This document shows, piece by piece, positions 24,601-36,103 of a stretch of DNA of 64,000 bases. A program made the translations under genes and the position numbers. Position 1 is the stretch's first letter, and each line of letters opens with the position of its first letter. The stretch lies in assembly GCA_964036195.1 (NCBI GenBank), contig OZ038459.1, forward strand, positions 372,001-436,000. Direction: 5' to 3'. The notes under the pieces were generated by a model. That model saw nothing but the letters and a program-made list of their open reading frames with translations. It searched no databases and was not told the origin of the DNA. This stretch comes from Sphaerolaimus hirsutus (Eukaryota > Nematoda > Chromadorea > Monhysterida > Sphaerolaimidae).

Positions 24601-27600
24601 GGTCTTGTTATTGTTGGTACATTACATACCGCATTTCAAAACACATGCCTAGCATGTGGACAAACTTAACTAAACTATCATATTTCCTCCAATGGTATTA
24701 ATTGTAGAGAACCACAAAACCCGACCGAAGGTCGGAGAGAATCCTGCTAGTATACAATAATTCACTCCATTTATACCGCGACACCGGTCGCACATTAGCA
24801 GGGGAGACATTGAATTTTTTTTGTTCCCGTTCAGGAGGATAAAGACATTTTTCCAGGAGTGTAAGTATCGTGCACGCGCGGTATCGCCTGAGACATAGTA
24901 ATTTTGGGCGCATACTTAGCGGTTGGCCGAGTATGTGCCCAAACAACGCGGTACCCCCTCAGCTGGTGACGTTGGTGGCTGCCGCATTGGAGCAGGACGA
25001 GTCGGGGCAGCTGCTGCGCGCCGGTCTGCAAGCGGTCGCCCACGGCGCCGGCGGCTCGACCCCCGTCCATTCCTGCGTCGCTGCCATGAACGACTTGAGG
25101 TTGGCCTGTTTTTTGGCTCACATGGTGCAGCTTTTTGCGCCGATTTGTTCTGAGATTTTTGAATTTCTAATTTTCGAGTTTTTATTTGCGAGGTTTTTTT
25201 GAAACTATTTTGTGCACAGCTTTAAATGTGATGCTTTCGCAATGCTTCACCATAGTGAACTCACTCTGTTAACGCACTTTTTGCAATATATGGCCGCTCG
25301 CTATTCGATACCTAGCAATTTTGTTATCAGTTCCTTAAAAAATTTGAGGATGTTCATTTTTTATTCAATGTTGTGCAAACTTGGTCTTAATATTTTTCTC
25401 GTTCTAAATTCGTCATAAAATTTAACAAAAACAACAAAACTTGTCAAATTTTCCGTCAACCACCGTCACGTTGCGGTGCACCGAAATAAATACGGTAACC
25501 TCGAAACAAAACCCACACCCCTCTACCGGAGCAGATTCAAGCCGCACTGCGAGTCGACGGCGGACGTGGCGGGCGGCGCGGCCGAGCAGATCGAGTACGG
25601 GGTGCCGCCGCCCGACGTGGACTGGGACACGGTGTGCATCGACCCCGCCAACGACACGCACCCGCCGCTCTGCTTGAAGCGCATGCTCGACAGCCGCGCC
25701 TGCGACCTCTCCATTCAGGTGAAGTGCTTAGGATCCTAGCCGCAAGTCTGCACGTGCATAAGTGATATGTGGTAAGGAAAGTGGTAAGTGGTAGTAAAGT
25801 GACTTGTAAGGACAATTATTTTCAGTGAAAAACCTTCTTGTTCGCTTTTATTTTACGCTCTTATTCCAATAGAACTACATCCAGGTGCCAGTTCCGCAAA
25901 TTGAGAAGTGAGAAGTAAAATGGCAAATGCGAAGTGAATTGAGAAGGAAATTGGCAAAACCGAAGTGAATTGGCAAAAGCGAAGTAAAAAAAAGAGTAAT
26001 TTCTCTTCGCTTTTGCCATTTTGCCGCTCCACACACAGCGATTTTTAAAACAAGTTCGAACGTTTTTTGGCAAAGTATGAATTCCGTATTTCTTCTAATA
26101 GAAGAGCGCCGTTCTTTTTTTCCCCGTCAACCTCCAATAGAATGGCAGGTAAACAAGTTTACGAAAAAAATAGAACGACGCTCTCCTATTGGAAGAAATA
26201 CAGTATTCATACTTTACCAAAAAACGTTCGAACTTATTTTTAAAATCGCTGTGTGTGAAGCGCCTTTACTTCTCAATTCACTTCGCTTTTGCCATTTCAC
26301 TTCGCATTTGCCATTTCACTTCCCACTTCTCAATTTGCGGAACTGGCCCCAGATATGTCGCTGCGCCTTACACCTTGTTGCCACAACCCCCCCCCCCCAG
26401 GACGAGCACGGCTACACACCGCTGCACCAGGCGGCCATGGCCGTGTGCACGTCGCGGGTGGGCTTCGAGCCGGACTCGGGCGTGGTGCACGCCGACATCG
26501 CGTTCATGTTCGACGCGCTGCTCTCCGCCGCCCCGCCGCAGCTCGCCGCGCTCAAGGAAACGCACGACGGCGGCACCGTGCTGCATTTGGCCGTGCGGCA
26601 CGGCGCTCTGCAGTGCGTTTGTGGTTTTTGGTAGGGTCTTTTTAGTGTGTTGACCCTATACTAACGATGGCAAATAGGTTGGAAAATTCGAAAAAGTTTT
26701 GATTTTTTTCTGACTTTTGTCTCAGCAGCTGTGGACATCAAACACACCTGGTGCCGGTTCCGCAAGTGGACAAGTTAAGAGTTAAAAGTTAAGAGTTGAG
26801 TAAAATGACAAATGGCGAGTTAAGAGTAAAGCTAAAGTTTAAGAGAAAAGTTAAAGTTTAAGAGAAAAGTTAAAATTTAAGAGTTGAGTTAAAAGTTGAG
26901 TTAAATGTTAAGAGTTGAGTTAAAGGTTGAGTTAAATGTTAAGAGTTGAGTTAAAGGTTAACAGTTGAGTTGAGAGTTGAGGGTTAAGAGACAAGTGTAA
27001 AATGACGGTAAAAAAATAAAAATGTGAAATTGTCCAATGTTGTATGCACGTCATTTGAAAATAACGTATCCAAAAAAATTATCGCTAAAAAAGAAAAAAT
27101 CGCAGAACGTTGTTTCAAATCTAACGCTCTCAAGATCCAAATTCATTTTTATTTTATTTTTTTTTATTTTTTATTACATTTTTCCCCCATTTGTCTTTTA
27201 AATCAACTTTTAACTCACCTTTTAACCTTTAACTCAACTCTTAACTCAACTTTTAACCTTTAACTCAACTCTTAACATTTAACTCAACCTTTAACTCAAC
27301 TCTTAACATTTAACTTAACTTTTAACTCAACTCTTAAATTTTAACTTTTCTCTTTAACTTTACTCTTAACTCGCCATTTGTAATTTTACTCAACTCTTAT
27401 GTTTTAACTCTGAACTTGTCCACTTGCGGAACTGGCCCCAGGACAACAGCGTCCGAGCAGTGGGCCGCAATTACCAGGACTGTTTGTTGTCCAGGGGTGT
27501 TTGATGTCTTTGGATTATTCGCCCTTTTCGAATTCTAAAAGTGATCACGCTGTGAAAAGTACTTAAAATCGATTGTTTTCCAAAAAATTAAGACAAGCCG

Positions 27601-30600
27601 AAAAAATTCGAAAGGTCATTTTAGAAAAAAACGCTTATAAATTTGAATACTTTTCCGGAGGGCAGTGTGTCTGAAAATACGTAGTCTCACTCGTCAACAA
27701 GCTTTGAATTGGGAGCGGAACCAGTTGACATTAGACATCATCGTCAACACGCACCTGTAGGGTCATTGAGGCATTTCACGTTTTAGCGCGGTGGAGCTGA
27801 TCTGCCGGCGGCACGCGTCGTTGGTGTGCGTGCCGAACGATTCGGAAATGTCGCCGCTGCACGTGGCTGCTCTGAATGGGTTCGCCAACGTGCTTCACGT
27901 GATGCTGGAGGCAGCCTCGCAGGTTATTTCCCCTGTCTTGGACGCTTCGACATTTGAGGCGTTTGGTTCCGTAACCCGTTAAGTGCAAAAGTGAAAAAAA
28001 ATGAGTTAAGTGCGGATCTGATATATATTTTCATTTTTATTCCTGATAAAAAAAAATTACCTCAATACCTCATACCGTTCCCGAGATACAGAGATACCGA
28101 TTTTTGAAAAAAATGCAACTTTGCATCCGAAACCCGTTATCTACAGCCCAAAATAGGTGAGTTTGCACTCGAAACCCGTTATCTACAAAAAAAACCCTAT
28201 CATTTTTTGCACCCGAAACCCGTTATCTGCAGATAAAAAAGTTTGCATCCGAAACCCATTAAGGATTTGGCCAAGAGGTGTCAAAATCACCATACAAAAA
28301 TGGAGTTTGCACTCGAAACCCGTTAGGCAAGGAACAAATCTGCATGTACGTATGTTGATGTGATGTCAATAAAGTGGCCATAACTTTAACCATATTTGCC
28401 AGCCAGAGGGTTGTAAATATGGAAAATGTAGATAAATTCATGGCGTTTTCGAAAAGTTTCAAGCGAGCGTTGTCACTCAAACCATGCTGGCTCCGGTCAA
28501 TGTCAAAGTTTCAAATGCGATTTTCAAAAAACCCAAAAACGTGCAGGTAACGGGTTTCGGAATCAAACTCCTCATTTACCGTATATCCTCGAATAAGAAG
28601 ACCCCCTTGAATACCTCCCTCCCTTGAATAACTCCCCCTGTTGGCCGAGTGAGAAAAAATAACTTCCCCTGCTGATTTACCCCCACCCCCCTATTTGATA
28701 GGTGGAAAAAATGTTGGATCAATTTAAAAAAAACAATCAATAAAGTGAGACAGACCAAATAAAGCTACGCCTGTGCTATAAATGCAGTGCAGTGTGAGAA
28801 ACGAAAAACACAAAAGGATGTTAGGCTACAGCAGCGACAACAGATACATGATGTAATTCTGAAGAAAAATACCCCCCCCCCCCAAATAACTCCTTCCCCT
28901 TGAATAACTTTTCTCTCAAAAACTGTTACGAAAAATAACTCCCCGGGGGTCTTATTCGGTGATATACGGTAAGTTGATATGGTCATGCAGGTGGGGCAGA
29001 CATTGAGCCTGGCCATGCGAGCCCTGTGCCGCGCCGGGCGCACGCCGCTCCATTACGCAGTCACGCGGCCCAATCTGCCGCCGGCGCAGATGCAGCGCAG
29101 CACACGAGAAAGGTTTAGGTCCGTTTTTACGCTGCACACACGAAGCATAGCTTCCAGTAGTGATGGAAAAACGTCAGAAAAAAGAGCGTCAAGCACCGAA
29201 TGCGCCATGGCTAGAGATGTAAAAAGCGCCAGACTTTTGGCGCCAAGCGCCAAAAGCGCCATGGCGCTTTTGGCATGCGAGCGCCAAGCGCCAATGGCGC
29301 CACAGCAAAATAGCGCCAAGCGCCAAAAGCGCCATGGCGCTTTTCTAGACCATGGCGCCAAGCGCCAATGGCGCCACGGGATCATGGCGCCAAGCGCCAA
29401 TAGCGCCAGCGCCAAACAAATTTGCTGCATAACGTGCAGCGATGCAAATGCAGTGCTATCTATTTGTTTGTCAACTGGTTCCCATCCCAATTCAAAGCTT
29501 GCTTGACAAGTAACACTATCCAGTATTGTATACACATATACCATATTTCCTCGAAATACCCCCTTCAATTAACCCCCCCCCCCTCGAAATACACCCCGTC
29601 TGGAATAAGGTAGATCATGTATCCAATGAACATGATACATTTATAGCTGCGAATTTACATCGCAGCTATACATGGCATTGTTTATGGAACGAACTATGGT
29701 AATATGAACAAAATATATTCTATTTGGTTGACTAATTACGTATTGGGTACAAAAAAACTATACTTTACTATGACCCTTCATAAAAATTCCCCCCGAACAA
29801 GCACCCCCCGAAACTCCCCTCAAAATTTGCACCCTGACAAAATAAACCCCTCGGCTGTATTTCGAGGAAATATGGAAGGTACTTCATGCCGGTACTTCAT
29901 ACCACAGCAACAATACAGAGTTGTTAGAATTACTGAACTTTTTTAAAAGTATATGTAAACGTAAAGTTTTTTTTTTTACTCACCACAAAGTATAGAAAAC
30001 GTAAAATACTTTTTTTTACTCGTACGTACGCGTAAATGTGGGTACTTTTTTGTGAGTGTAGAAACGACTACTTTTCTTCATAGAATGTGTGAAAAAGTGG
30101 GCACTTTTTCATAGTGTACAGCACAACGTATGTTTTTCTATAAGCAAATGACAGATTATATAGTTTTCAAGGTCTCTTTTTTCTAGGAGATAAAAATAAT
30201 CGTTCTCCCGACTCGTTTACCATTTCGATTTGGTTGCGAATTTTGAAATTTTTAAAAGCACTACCCCCGCATATCTAAAATATTCAATGGAACCACTTCT
30301 GTAAATACATAGCAGTGTAGTTACTTTATAAATATGTCCCACATTGAATTTTCATAAATACATTTTCCGTACGCGTACGCTTTGAAAGTGTACGCGTACA
30401 AGTGCGTACGGTATTTTTTTGAAAAGTATATGTAAATGTATTCACCGCGTACTCGCGTACGCGTATTTTTCGAGTAAACGTACGTACCTTTTTACAACTC
30501 TGCAACAATATAACTTCATTTGCAATATAATGCACCACTATGCATTTGAACGCTAGTCATCAAGCCTTGAATTGGGATGAAAACCAGTTGACATAAAATG

Positions 30601-33600
30601 TCGTTGAAAACTAGTGCGTGTAGGCCCATTTTTGGTTAAAGTTTTGAATATCCTTGCAATTGCATGGACATGGTTTACAAAATAAGCAGATATAGGGTTT
30701 GTTCTTCCTGTAACACACTTACAGTAACACATTTACTTATGTAACTCATGCAGGCAAGGTATTCTTACAAAAGAAAAATGATTATTTTTTTGTACAACTT
30801 GGCGCTATTTTGGCGCTTTATAAAACACTAGCGCCAAGCGCCAATGGCGCCACGACATCGTAGCGCCAAGCGCCAAAAGCGCCATGGCGCTTTTCGGTAG
30901 CACAGCGCCAAGCGCCAATGGCGCCACAGCAAAAAGGCGCCAAGCGCCAAAAGCGCCATGGCGCTTTTTGCTTTGGCGCCAGCGCCATGGCGCTTTTTCA
31001 TCACTAGCCATGGCGCGGCGCCCTCGATTGACGCCATTCCATCACTAGCTTGCATTCCGATCATGGGGCAGCCCCGCACTATGTCAAGTGTAAAACGCCG
31101 TGTAAAATGACATACATGTGTGTCAATTGTCATGCAAAGTGTTAAAAGTTCAGTAAATTTTCTTCTTTGTTATTATACTTGACATTTTACGTGACATTCG
31201 ACACTGGACTCGACGCTGCTAGTGCACACGCACAAGGTGCACGGGCGCAGGTGCGTGGAGCTGCTGCTGGAGCGGGGCGCCGACCCGACCGCGAGCGACG
31301 GGCTGGGCTACACGCCGCTGCACCTGGCCGCCAAGGAGCTGAACGCGCACGCGCAGTCGCACCACGCGCTGCTCGCCGCCCAACTGCCGTGCGCCGCCGC
31401 CGCTGATCCGGCCGTTTGTTGTCGCTGCCTTTGGGTGTTCTTTTTGCAGGGGGAAGGCTTGAATACAGGGGTCAATTGAGCCACTGTGACAAAGTGGTAA
31501 GAAACTCGACTCTCGCAGTCTTACATGGACACTTGTCCGTGGCTCGGCGTCGCGCTGCTGCTGGCCACGAGGGGCGGCGGCGCCCAAGTCCTCGACGCGC
31601 AGGTTTAGTGGCCCATGGGCTTCAATTCCACTGGTTATGGTAGTGTTTTGTGGGCAATGTCACGCTTGTTAACCTCGCAGAGTAAACGCCCGTTGGACTA
31701 TTTGGACGCGTCTTTACGCGATCGATTGACTCCCATATTCCAGTGTTTCGACGATTCCAGGTTCGTATATATTCATGTACTTTACTATACCATGGGTGCC
31801 CAGTGCGGGCCAAACAGCCCCCGAATGCTTTGTCTTGTCAGTGGCCACTTACAGACAAGATTTAAATGAACGTATCGTTGAAAATGTATCTGCCGTCCCT
31901 TCAAATGATTGATGATTGTTGGAAATCTTTGAGACTTTTTTCAAAGATTGTTACTTGCCAGTGTGGCATGGGCTGCTGCTATCACTCTTTCATCCTCTCG
32001 CACCCGCTGCATGACTCGCTTGTGCCTCTGTGCAGCCGGGTGAGCGCGTCGCCCGCCGCCGACACGATGAACTCGTTGTCGCAGCGCTTGGGCGGCATGC
32101 AGCTGCTCAAGTGCGTGTGCTGCGCCTGCAACAACGCACCGGCCGTGGTCAGTATGCACTCCAAGCTGTTTCATTTTCTAAATAGACTGACTGATAGCTG
32201 TACAATTTTGGAACAGTTAGATACGAATACTTCTGTCTCAAATTTAGAATTTCTTTGAATGAATTCCATCCGTTTCATAATTACTTGTTTCATTCCGATC
32301 TTTGAAGCGGCATGAAACCACTTTACATTTATTTGGATCAGTGCCAACTGTCCGTTGCACAATTGATGAGGTGCGCCTTGAAGATGGCGTGCCGCTTTAT
32401 TGGACTCTTTCGTTCGTGAGAATTGTATAGCCATCCGTCAATGGAGTTCATTTCCACAGTGACCCCTAGGGTTGGGAATTTCAATATGTTCGGGTTCGGG
32501 TATCGGTATCGGGTGTTGGTTCCAAAAATGTGCGGGTATCGGCTTCGGGTCGGGTCGGCTTCCCAACTCTAACGCAGCCCCTCAATGTTCACTCCGTGCG
32601 TCTATATTCCATTGGGACGCAGGTGGTGGCCCAGCCGTGCGGCCACCCGCAGCTGTGCGCCGCTTGCCTCGCCGCCGGCCAGGGGCGTCGCTGCTGCGCC
32701 CACTGCCGCGCCACCGTCGACGAGTACGTGCACGCGCCCGCCGCCGCCGCAGCTGAGGGTGCCGAGCAGCGGGTGCGTTAGGGTAGGGCGAATGCTTGCA
32801 TGGTAGATTGTTGGGCAGCTGGGGGCGGTCCCAAACCCCGTTAAGTAAAGTGTTAAATGTAAAGTCAAATGCCAAATGTAAAGTAAAGTGTCAAATGTAA
32901 AGTCAAATGCAGAGTCAAATGTCAATTGTCAGGCAAAGTGTCAAATGTAAAGTAAAGTTTCAACTGTGTATCCAAATCTTTTTGTCCTGTATCCAAATCT
33001 TATTTTTCGACACAAGGTTTGGATACAAAGAAATAAGATTTGGATACACAATTGACACTTTACTTTACATTTGACAGGGCTTGGGATTGCAACCGGGTGT
33101 CAGTCCCAACCCAAATGTCAAATGACACGCAAAGTGTCAAAGGTCATTTAAGATGCCCCGCAAGATTGCAAAAACTTTGCCATTTTGCAGGGCGTTTTGC
33201 TTGGCCTTGGACACTTTGCATGATTACTTGGCATTTTACATCGAAATACTGTGTGTTTTTTGTCGTTTCTATCCATCGGTGCCGACAATCGTGCCATTCC
33301 ATTGTCGCAAAAAAATGCCATTGGCGCGTGTCGCCATGCCCATGAAAAGCGCTATGGCTCTTTCGGCGCTTGGCGCCAAAGTCCTGGCGCTTTTTACATC
33401 ACTAGGCCCACTGGTTTTAAATTGCGCTGCACGTTGATTTGTTTCGATCCCCTATCAGACGCCGAGCATCGAGTGCGCCATCTGCATGGACGAGCCGATC
33501 AGGGTCATGTTCCAGTGCGGCCACACCGCGTGCGACACGTGCGCCCGCCGCATCCAGGTCTGCCACGTGTGCCGCAGGCACATCCAATCCAGGAACACCA

Positions 33601-33611
33601 TCTACCTGTGA
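15608..33611 (+). CDS. mib: Mind bomb-like E3 ubiquitin ligase, 17 exons, N-terminus incomplete
   Basis: Exons: 15608-15784, 16301-16414, 17587-17787, 18221-18424, 18731-18889, 19570-19755, 24963-25099, 25535-25718, 26401-26612, 27787-27922, 28991-29112, 31251-31413, 31519-31602, 31681-31760, 32036-32147, 32623-32772, 33459-33611. All junctions are GT-AG with matching phase and give about 857 residues. Order: two MIB-specific (REP) repeats (the second with RPGDLCLVNEHL...LCGSLVRVVE); ankyrin repeats (GYSALMLAAQFNQT, GYTPLHQAA, MSPLHVAALNG, GYTPLHLAAKE); then two C-terminal RINGs (CVCC/PCGH/CAAC/CAHC and CAIC/QCGH/CDTC/CHVC), ending NTIYL. Mind bomb ubiquitinates Delta/Jagged ligands in the cytoplasm and drives their endocytosis for Notch signalling. 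The MIB/HERC2-ZZ-MIB/HERC2 N-terminus (about 200 residues in vertebrates) is not visible. The frame is open back to 15554, so 15608 may be internal. MIB1 has three RINGs; I see two. Confidence 0.88.
16473..17134. mobile_element. hAT-like element with perfect 8-bp target duplication
   Basis: Starts TAGGGTTGG, ends CCAACCCTA, and is flanked by CCAGTACC on both sides (16465-16472 and 17135-17142). TIR type and 8-bp duplication fit the hAT superfamily. No transposase frame. It lies in the second intron of the Mind bomb-like gene and is close to identical to 7587-8192 inside. Confidence 0.9.
20940..21985. repeat. tandem duplication, about 523 bp unit
   Basis: The stretch beginning TTTTTTGCCCGATTCGTGTG at 20940 recurs at 21463 and stays nearly identical through the GGGTGAACTTGAGTTTTTAG and AGGCCCCCGGGGCTAAAAAA blocks. 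Differences between copies are small deletions, so the duplication is recent. Confidence 0.8.
21300..23690. repeat. satellite-like array, unit about 150-170 bp
   Basis: Degenerate head-to-tail units containing CACTCCATTTTGACACTAC, ATTACCATAACCCTGAAAAT and GTGAAATGATGCATTTGTGG recur about 14 times with substitutions and indels. No coding content. Contained in the TA-flanked element at 20253-24861. Confidence 0.8.
23792..24320. repeat. GC-rich minisatellite, unit about 27-30 bp
   Basis: About 18 units of the type GGGGGTCCCCAGGGGGTGCC followed by ATTTTT. Long open frames in several readings (up to 156 codons) come only from the repeat and are not genes. Confidence 0.9.
24356..24747. mobile_element. 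MITE with 55 bp inverted ends and TA duplication
   Basis: GCAGGATTCTCTCCAACCTT at the left is mirrored by GGTCGGAGAGAATCCTGC at the right, with TA on both sides. Pairing continues through GTGGTTCTCTACAATTAATA. About 390 bp, no coding sequence. Nested in the larger TA-flanked element. Confidence 0.8.
25882..26352. mobile_element. GCCAGTTCCGCAA-type inverted-end element
   Basis: Left end CAGGTGCCAGTTCCGCAAAT, right end ATTTGCGGAACTGGCCCCAG. Inner arms of GAAGTGAAATGGCAAA words and their complement, and a central palindrome around TTCGAACGTTTTTTGG. Lies between exons 8 and 9 of the Mind bomb-like gene; the spliced acceptor used there (26400) is outside it. Confidence 0.8.
26748..27441. mobile_element. 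GCCAGTTCCGCAA-type inverted-end element
   Basis: Left end CTGGTGCCGGTTCCGCAAGT, right end ACTTGCGGAACTGGCCCCAG. The arms are tandem AGTTAAGAGTTGAGTTAAA words and their complement, so the RNA could fold into a long hairpin. Lies between exons 9 and 10 of the Mind bomb-like gene. Confidence 0.85.
28577..28971. mobile_element. inverted-end element, TACCGTATATCCTCGAATAA type
   Basis: Starts TACCGTATATCCTCGAATAA and ends TTATTCGGTGATATACGGTA; C-rich and G-rich blocks lie just inside. It ends 19 bp before exon 11 of the Mind bomb-like gene. Related to but distinct from the CGAAATACC family at 10422. Confidence 0.7.
29158..31047. mobile_element. 1.9 kb TAGTGATGGAA-ended element filling a Mind bomb intron
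   Basis: TAGTGATGGAAAA at the left is mirrored by ATTCCATCACTA at the right. The flanks GCTTCCAG and GCTTGCAT agree in 6 of 8 bases, compatible with an old hAT duplication. Just inside both ends are dense GGCGCTTGGCGCC-type palindromic words (29220-29415 and 30800-31010). An unrelated TACCGTATTTCCTCG copy and CGTACGCGTAC-rich DNA lie in the middle. Confidence 0.55.
32819..33095. mobile_element. CTGGTGCC/CCCTGTAAA-type inverted-end element
   Basis: Left CTGGGGGCGGTCCCAAACCC, right GGGCTTGGGATTGCAACCGG, with inner AAAGTGTCAAATGTAAAGT words and their complement. It lies in the last intron of the Mind bomb-like gene, next to exon 16. Same family as the elements in DP and the Fer-like kinase. Confidence 0.7.
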
Positions 33612-33693
33612 ATCCAGTGCGGGCAGCTATAGCCCGCGCCCGCTAGTTGACATCGCCAACTTGTGTCAACTCAATCCGAGTCAATGTCAACTG

Positions 33694-33699
33694 AATAAA
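33694..33699 (+). terminator. polyadenylation signal of the Mind bomb-like gene
   Basis: AATAAA, 83 bp after the TGA at 33609-33611, on the coding strand. Position and hexamer fit a 3' end. Confidence 0.6.
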
Positions 33700-33719
33700 A
33701 CAAACAAATTCTAAAGCAT

Positions 33720-34670
33720 CGCACTTAACACAATCAATGAAAATCAAGTGTCGTGATGTAAAGTTAACTATGCTCTGTATGATAGGACAGTTGAAATCAC
33801 ATAAATTACTAAAATTTAGTTGACATGAATTCAGTTGACAACCAGCGTGTGTTGCACCATAAGTGCACTTTGTGCTTGAGAATACCTAAATTCTGTGTCG
33901 ATGTTTTTGTGTGGAAATGTACTAAAGATGCGGGGTCAATCTCGCACCCTGTAAATGTCAGATAACGATTGTGCCTTAGACATCTAATGGCCAAAAAAAG
34001 CACTGGGAATTTGACATTTTTCAGGGTGTAGGACCAGTCCCTGAAGTGTTGCTGTTTTAGTGGTGATGTTTACAATGTCTGTGTTTTGGTTTTAAGATCT
34101 CCCGATTTTGGCCATAAAGAACTCTTTGAATTTTGATAGTATTTGATCGCTTGGCGGATTTTTCTTCAGGGTTTTGATGTTTGTGCAGAATTGTGTCTTA
34201 TCGCGTTCCCATTTCAATTTGTGCCTACTAATTTTACGTTGTTTTTTCATTTCGTTCTACTTAATATCGCTGGAAGGTTCGCTTTTAACTATTTCCCCCG
34301 TTGAATTCTTACTAATTTTGAGAATCCATGTGACTTGTTTATTTTATGTAGAATGTGAAGGTATTTTTTAGGTTCGTAAAAAATGCCCTTCAAATGCTGT
34401 TCACACGATTGCATTCTTTCGTCGAGTCGTTCATAAAAAGATTTCCTTTAACCAATCATGTTGTAAATCGAAATTTCGGATCTTGTAAAAGGGCCATGGT
34501 GCTACCACTGACGAGATTTTACACGGCGCATTGTACACCACTAGAAAATACAATCAATTACTGCATTGTAGTGATAAATTCAAACGGTTTCTAATACCCG
34601 GTAAATTGTTTTAAGGGCGTGCATCAGCACGTCATTTCATCGTTCAATTTGAAGCTTGGAGTTTGAATTT
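33720..34670. other. intergenic, AT-rich, no gene seen
   Basis: Short frames only, poor in coding character, and no splice-flanked homology. Confidence 0.5.
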
Positions 34671-34892
34671 TTTCTTAGAGCGGCGTTTACGGTTTCAAGT
34701 GCCGACAAAACAAAAACGAGTGAAAAAGTTCCATAATTCCGGAATAAAGTTCCATACCTGCAAGGTAAAGCACTGAAGTATACTCACTAGTTAAGTGTAC
34801 ACACATGCCAATTTGCAGATAATTTGTGTCGTTCAAGAGTTAAAAGGAAATTACACTTGTCGGTTCGGTTTCAAAAACGAAAACCGAATCGA

Positions 34893-35156
34893 CAAATGTA
34901 TACTCGGCGTACGTGATACTCTGCCCTCGCACTGATTTATGTCTCGTGTTGGAAGCGTGCCAATCATTATTAAATCATGCGATTACCGTAAAAGTATGAA
35001 AAAAATTCATCTAGGGAATATGTTAATGAAAAACATTATAACAACAATCAATTTTGTCATCTTTTTATGAAACTCGGACGCGTTAACCATCGTTGGCACA
35101 CTTCCAGCGGGAACCACGCGTGCAGGGTGTAATGTAACCGGAGTATAATTTGTTTT
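34893..35156. repeat. 260 bp dispersed repeat, copy 1
   Basis: Shares long identical stretches with 39231-39484, including CATCGTTGGCACACTTCCAG and GGGAACCACGCGTGCAGGGT. Both copies begin GTATACTC and end GAGTATA, suggesting a small inverted-end element. Confidence 0.75.
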
Positions 35157-35176
35157 TGAGTCGTGAACGACATGCC

Positions 35177-36103
35177 TAGGGTGTCAAATTTCCGTTTCCG
35201 TTTTCCGTTTCCGCAGGAAAATTTTTTACCTTTCCGTTTTCTGTTTTCCGGCAGCTGAAAAATTTTTACCTTTCCGTTTTCCGTTTTCCGGCAGCTGAAA
35301 TTTTTTTACCTTTCCGTTTTCCGTTTTCCGGCAGCTGAAAATTTTTTACCTTTCCGTTTCCGTTTTTCCGGCCCATTTTTCCGTTTTCCGGCTGAAAATT
35401 TTTTACGTTTCCGTTTTTCTAGGTTATTTTTCCATTTTCTGGCTCGATTTTCAGTTTCCTGGCATTTTTCCATTGTTTTTCCAATCTTTTTCCACTATGG
35501 TGTTTTTAACTACCAGGTTCTTCTGTCATTCATAATTTTCATCTGTATCCAAATCTGTAAAAAACACAAAGTAATTTTGGACACATACTTTGCAGTCCGC
35601 TGAGTATACTTTTTACTGTTCAGTTACATCAAAGTTCACTTTTGCTAAATTCTTATTGTTGTTGTAGTGTATTTTTGCTACCTTTTGATGATTTTTTGTT
35701 GGTTCAATTAAGCTTGAACTACAAGTGAAGTTACTGGCATGATCCATAGTTGCAGAATGTACAGCTACCACAATCAAAGCCAAACAGGCAAACCTGCATG
35801 CAGGTTTCCCATCTGCAAATTTGTCTATTACGGTGCAAATTTCACTTTATTTTTTCCGTTTCCGTGAAAATTTTGCTTTCCGTTTTCCGTTTTCCGGCAT
35901 TTTATTTTTCCGTTTTCCGGCTGATAATTTTTTTTTACCTTTCCGTTTTCCGTTTTCCACTGAGTGAAATTTTTTTACCTTTCCGTTTTCCGTTTTCCGG
36001 CCGATAAATTGTTTTTACCTTTCCGTTTTCCGTTTTCCGTAAAGTTGAAAATTTTTACCTTTTCGTTTTCCGTTTTCCGTAAAAAAAATTTTTTGACACC
36101 CTA
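35177..36103. mobile_element. hAT-like element built around a TTTTCCG minisatellite
   Basis: Ends TAGGGTGTCAAA and TTTGACACCCTA, flanked by a perfect 8-bp duplication GACATGCC (35169-35176, 36104-36111). Two arrays of roughly 37 bp units containing CCTTTCCGTTTTCCGTTTTC (35190-35450 and 35850-36085) make up most of it. No transposase. Confidence 0.9.

Larger units (their letters stand above)
20253..24861. mobile_element. 4.6 kb TA-flanked Tc1/mariner-like element carrying satellite arrays
   Basis: The left end TA|CACTCCTGGAAAAATG at 20251 is mirrored by CATTTTTCCAGGAGTG|TA at 24863. Ends beginning CACT and a TA duplication are typical of Tc1/mariner. The interior has no transposase I can recognise. 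It holds a 0.5 kb tandem duplication, a 2.4 kb degenerate satellite, a GGGGTGCCATTTT minisatellite and a nested MITE. The whole element fills the intron between exons 6 and 7 of the Mind bomb-like gene. Confidence 0.65.

Noticed and set aside
26189-26653. 154-codon Arg/Ser-rich frame
   Set aside because: Shadow of the ankyrin exon 26401-26612 in another frame; high GC keeps all frames open.
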